The notes beneath the pieces are model-generated. The model saw only the letters and a list, made by a program, of their open reading frames with translations. It made no database searches and was not told the DNA's origin. Both the position numbers and the translations under genes were made by a program. From contig JACZYI010000020.1 in the NCBI GenBank assembly GCA_022571175.1, forward strand, positions 7,832 to 15,572: a stretch of 7,741 nt of DNA, written 5' to 3'. This DNA is from Pseudomonadota bacterium. Lineage in GTDB: Bacteria; Pseudomonadota; Alphaproteobacteria; Sphingomonadales; SMXR01. Of the stretch, positions 5,567 to 7,741 are shown one piece after another (the first letter of the stretch is position 1; each line of letters begins with the position of its first letter).

Positions 5567-6591
5567 TTTTGGTACTGGAACAAAATGTGGGGATTGAGCA
5601 AATCTCAGAGCTGATAAGCAGACTTGAGGCGATGGGCCTGAAAGCGGTGATGAGCCGTGGAACTGGGCGAACCAATCTCGCGGTCATCAGGGGAGTCGAT
5701 AAAACCACCCGGCCCGAATTATTCACCCATTTACCCTTGGTGGAGGAGGTCATCCCATTCCGTCATAAATTCAAATTAACCAGCCGGGACTTTCAGCAGG
5801 AAAAAACCATTATTGAGATGGACGGTGTCAATATTGGGGACGGATCGCTAGTGGTGATGGCGGGCCCCTGCGCCATTGAATCGCGCCAACAAATTTTGGA
5901 AATCGCCGAAAAAGTTGCGGCTGAGGGGGCCAGCGTATTACGTGGCGGGGCGTTTAAGCCCAGAACTTCCCCCTATGATTTCCAGGGGCTTGGCGAAGAA
6001 GGCCTCAAATACATGCGCGAGGCAGCAAAGCTGCACGGCCTATTATCTATTTCTGAGGTGATGACCCCCGAAGACGTGCCTTTGGTATCTAGCTACGTGG
6101 ATATTCTGCAAATCGGCGCTCGAAATATGCAAAATTTCGCACTTCTTCGCGCGGCAGGTGAATGCAAAAAGCCCGTTCTTCTAAAACGTGGGCTTTCCGC
6201 CACTTATTTGGAATTTATCTTGGCAGCAGAATATACGGTCAGCTGCGGCAATCCCAATGTTATCCTTTGTGAGCGCGGCATTAGAACTTTTGATACCTAC
6301 ACACGCAACACTCTTGATTTAACCGCGGTTCCAGTTTTGCAAGAAATGACCCATCTTCCGATCATTGTGGATCCTAGCCACGGCACGGGGCTAAGGCATC
6401 TCGTGCCGCCCATGTCGAAAGCGGCAATGGCCGTTGGTGCAGATGGCATCATCGTTGAGGTGCACACGGACCCCGATGCGGCAGTTTCGGACGCCCAACA
6501 AACCATTTGCCCAATGACATTTGCCACCATGATGAAGGATCTTCGTGCCCTGGGTTCGGTAACGGGCATGCCTATGCGTGAGGCCCGCTGA
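5563..6591 (+). CDS. DAHP synthase, type I-beta with N-terminal ferredoxin-like regulatory domain
   Basis: This 342-residue enzyme condenses phosphoenolpyruvate and erythrose 4-phosphate to DAHP, the entry step of the shikimate pathway. Residues ~1-66 form the small ferredoxin-like domain found in Thermotoga maritima DAHP synthase, where it mediates inhibition by Tyr and Phe. The catalytic barrel follows from ~80. Metal ligands are recognisable as Cys103 (AGPCAIES), His273 (PSHGTG), Glu299 (VEVH) and Asp310 (VSDAQQ). PEP-binding residues lie in LRGGAFKPRTSPY (126-138) and LLKRG (206-210). The length matches the Thermotoga-type enzyme (about 338 residues). ATG 5563 overlaps the trpG stop as ATGA, with a purine-rich GAGGGTG upstream, so translation is coupled. 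Gene names for this type vary (aroF, aroG, aroA in some genomes), so none is assigned. The Kdo8P synthase alternative is unlikely given the FL domain and context. Confidence 0.95.
   Translation: MILVLEQNVGIEQISELISRLEAMGLKAVMSRGTGRTNLAVIRGVDKTTRPELFTHLPLVEEVIPFRHKFKLTSRDFQQEKTIIEMDGVNIGDGSLVVMAGPCAIESRQQILEIAEKVAAEGASVLRGGAFKPRTSPYDFQGLGEEGLKYMREAAKLHGLLSISEVMTPEDVPLVSSYVDILQIGARNMQNFALLRAAGECKKPVLLKRGLSATYLEFILAAEYTVSCGNPNVILCERGIRTFDTYTRNTLDLTAVPVLQEMTHLPIIVDPSHGTGLRHLVPPMSKAAMAVGADGIIVEVHTDPDAAVSDAQQTICPMTFATMMKDLRALGSVTGMPMREAR
6580..6583 (+). promoter_or_regulatory. Ribosome binding site of aroA
   Basis: GAGG within the last codons of the DAHP synthase gene lies 7 bases before ATG 6591, supporting that start, which overlaps the preceding TGA by one base. 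Confidence 0.55.
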
Positions 6592-7741
6592 TGACATCTT
6601 ACAGGATATCACCCTCGAAAATTTCCGGTCGTCTATCAGCACCGCCGTCCAAGTCACAAAGCCTGCGGGCGTTATTGTTTGCGACCATGGCGAGCGGGGA
6701 AAGCCATATAAAAGGTATCCTCAAATCACCTGATGTTGATGCCATGATTGCCGCCTGCCAGTTATTGGGGGCTGATATCTCGCGCAAAGACAATGTGATC
6801 TCCGTTAGGGGCGTTGCTGGAAAACCAAACGTACCGGATGATGTGATTAATGCGGGAAACTCTGGTCAGGTCCTGCGTTTTATGGCGGCCCTTGCCGCCC
6901 TGACATCTGGCATCAGTGTTATTACAGGTGATCAATCGGTCCGTCACAACCGACCCGTCAAGCCCTTGATCGCGGGCCTAAATGACTTGGGTGCGGATTG
7001 TCGATCAATGCGGGGTGATGATCATGCACCGCTTATTATAAAAGGTCCGATTGCGCCAGGCTGCGTGACGATTGATGGAGCAGATTCTCAGCCCGTCTCC
7101 GCCCTTTTGATGGCGGCGGCTTTTATGAATGGCATCACAAAAATCAATGTGGAAAATGCCGGCGAAAAGCCGTGGATAGGCTTAACGCTCAGCTGGTTTG
7201 ATCGCTTAGGCATTTCATATCGTCAAATCGAATTTGAATATTTTGAAATTATAGGAGGCAAGATAATAGAGGCCTTCGATTATCAAGTACCCGGCGATTT
7301 TAGCTCAATTGCGTTTCCGCTAACAGCCGCCGTTATTACTGGCTCAGAAATATCCATAGAAAATATAGATATGAATGATGCACAGGGTGACAAGAAGATA
7401 GTCTCGGCCCTCGCTGCGATGGGCGCGGATATCATTACCGACCAGGAAGTGGGTCGAATTAGGGTAAAAGTGAGTAAAAAGCTGAACGGTCAGGACATTG
7501 ATATTAATGATTTTATTGATGCCTTGCCGATTCTGGCGGCTGCTGGCTGCTTTGCCCGAGGTTCCACAACCCTGACGAATTGTGCCATTGCGCGTAAAAA
7601 GGAATGCGACCGCCTATCTTCGATTACTACCGAATTGCGCAAGATGGGCGCGCGGATAGAAGAAGAAGAAGATCGGTTGGTAATCCACGGTTCACCGCTG
7701 ACTGGCGCCGATCTGAACACTTATCATGATCATCGCATGGC
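6591..7741 (+). CDS. aroA: EPSP synthase (3-phosphoshikimate 1-carboxyvinyltransferase), 3' end outside window
   Basis: The first 384 residues are visible; the family is about 420-450 long, so the last ~40-60 are missing. The enzyme transfers the enolpyruvyl group of PEP to shikimate 3-phosphate. Motifs in order are PPSKSQSLRAL (18-28; Lys21, Arg26), AGNSGQVLRF (88-97), GDQSVRHNRPV (113-123; Arg121), DSQPVSALLMAA (165-176), VPGDFSSIAFPL (233-244), IDALP (309-313; likely catalytic Asp310), KKECDRL (336-342; Glu338, Arg341) and the terminal DHRMA (380-384). Catalytic and substrate-binding positions are mostly kept. However, the PEP-site loop is unusual, with Gln93 and Phe97 at the positions of E. 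coli Thr97 and Pro101. ATG 6591 overlaps the DAHP synthase stop by one base (TGATG), so it belongs to the same coupled operon. The sequence is a divergent EPSP synthase; a paralogue with a special role is possible. No other frame covers the region. Confidence 0.92.
   Translation, partial: MTSYRISPSKISGRLSAPPSKSQSLRALLFATMASGESHIKGILKSPDVDAMIAACQLLGADISRKDNVISVRGVAGKPNVPDDVINAGNSGQVLRFMAALAALTSGISVITGDQSVRHNRPVKPLIAGLNDLGADCRSMRGDDHAPLIIKGPIAPGCVTIDGADSQPVSALLMAAAFMNGITKINVENAGEKPWIGLTLSWFDRLGISYRQIEFEYFEIIGGKIIEAFDYQVPGDFSSIAFPLTAAVITGSEISIENIDMNDAQGDKKIVSALAAMGADIITDQEVGRIRVKVSKKLNGQDIDINDFIDALPILAAAGCFARGSTTLTNCAIARKKECDRLSSITTELRKMGARIEEEEDRLVIHGSPLTGADLNTYHDHRM

Noticed and set aside
1..7741. 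CRISPR arrays, tRNA or rRNA genes, phage or toxin-antitoxin genes
   Set aside because: No regularly spaced direct repeats, no tRNA-like cloverleaf and no such protein motifs were seen on either strand.

Overview
The window looks like chromosomal DNA from an alphaproteobacterium of moderate GC content. This is inferred from three things: protein resemblance, the style of the IS6-family element, and a tryptophan leader placed directly upstream of trpE as in rhizobia. The sequence does not fix a genus.

Layout. (1) Bases 1-1827 hold the 3' part of a molybdopterin oxidoreductase; its N-terminus lies before the window. (2) Bases 1854-2261 hold a small DUF1330-like protein on the same strand. Its last ~14 codons are supplied by the end of an insertion sequence. 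(3) Bases ~2218-3017 are a complete-looking ~800 bp IS6-family element with an intact DDE transposase on the minus strand and matching terminal inverted repeats. No target duplication is visible. (4) Bases 3018-3470 contain an AT-rich upstream region and then a full transcription attenuator: a 22-codon leader peptide with Trp and Tyr codons, a 1:2 protector hairpin, a 2:3 antiterminator and a 3:4 rho-independent terminator. A 43-codon ORF of doubtful status follows. (5) Bases 3471-7741 are a tightly packed, translationally coupled plus-strand operon: trpE, trpG, a type I-beta DAHP synthase with an N-terminal regulatory domain, and an EPSP synthase (aroA) cut by the window end.

How they work together. 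DAHP synthase makes the first committed shikimate-pathway intermediate, EPSP synthase performs the penultimate step to chorismate, and TrpE/TrpG take chorismate to anthranilate. The operon therefore joins the entry, the late common step and the Trp branch of aromatic biosynthesis under one attenuator. The leader carries a Tyr-Tyr-Trp cluster at the base of the protector hairpin, so the switch may sense more than Trp. No trpD, trpC or trpF is present in the window. The most interesting points are this attenuator and its unusual regulon, the divergent active-site loop of the EPSP synthase, and the IS-generated C-terminus of the DUF1330-like protein.
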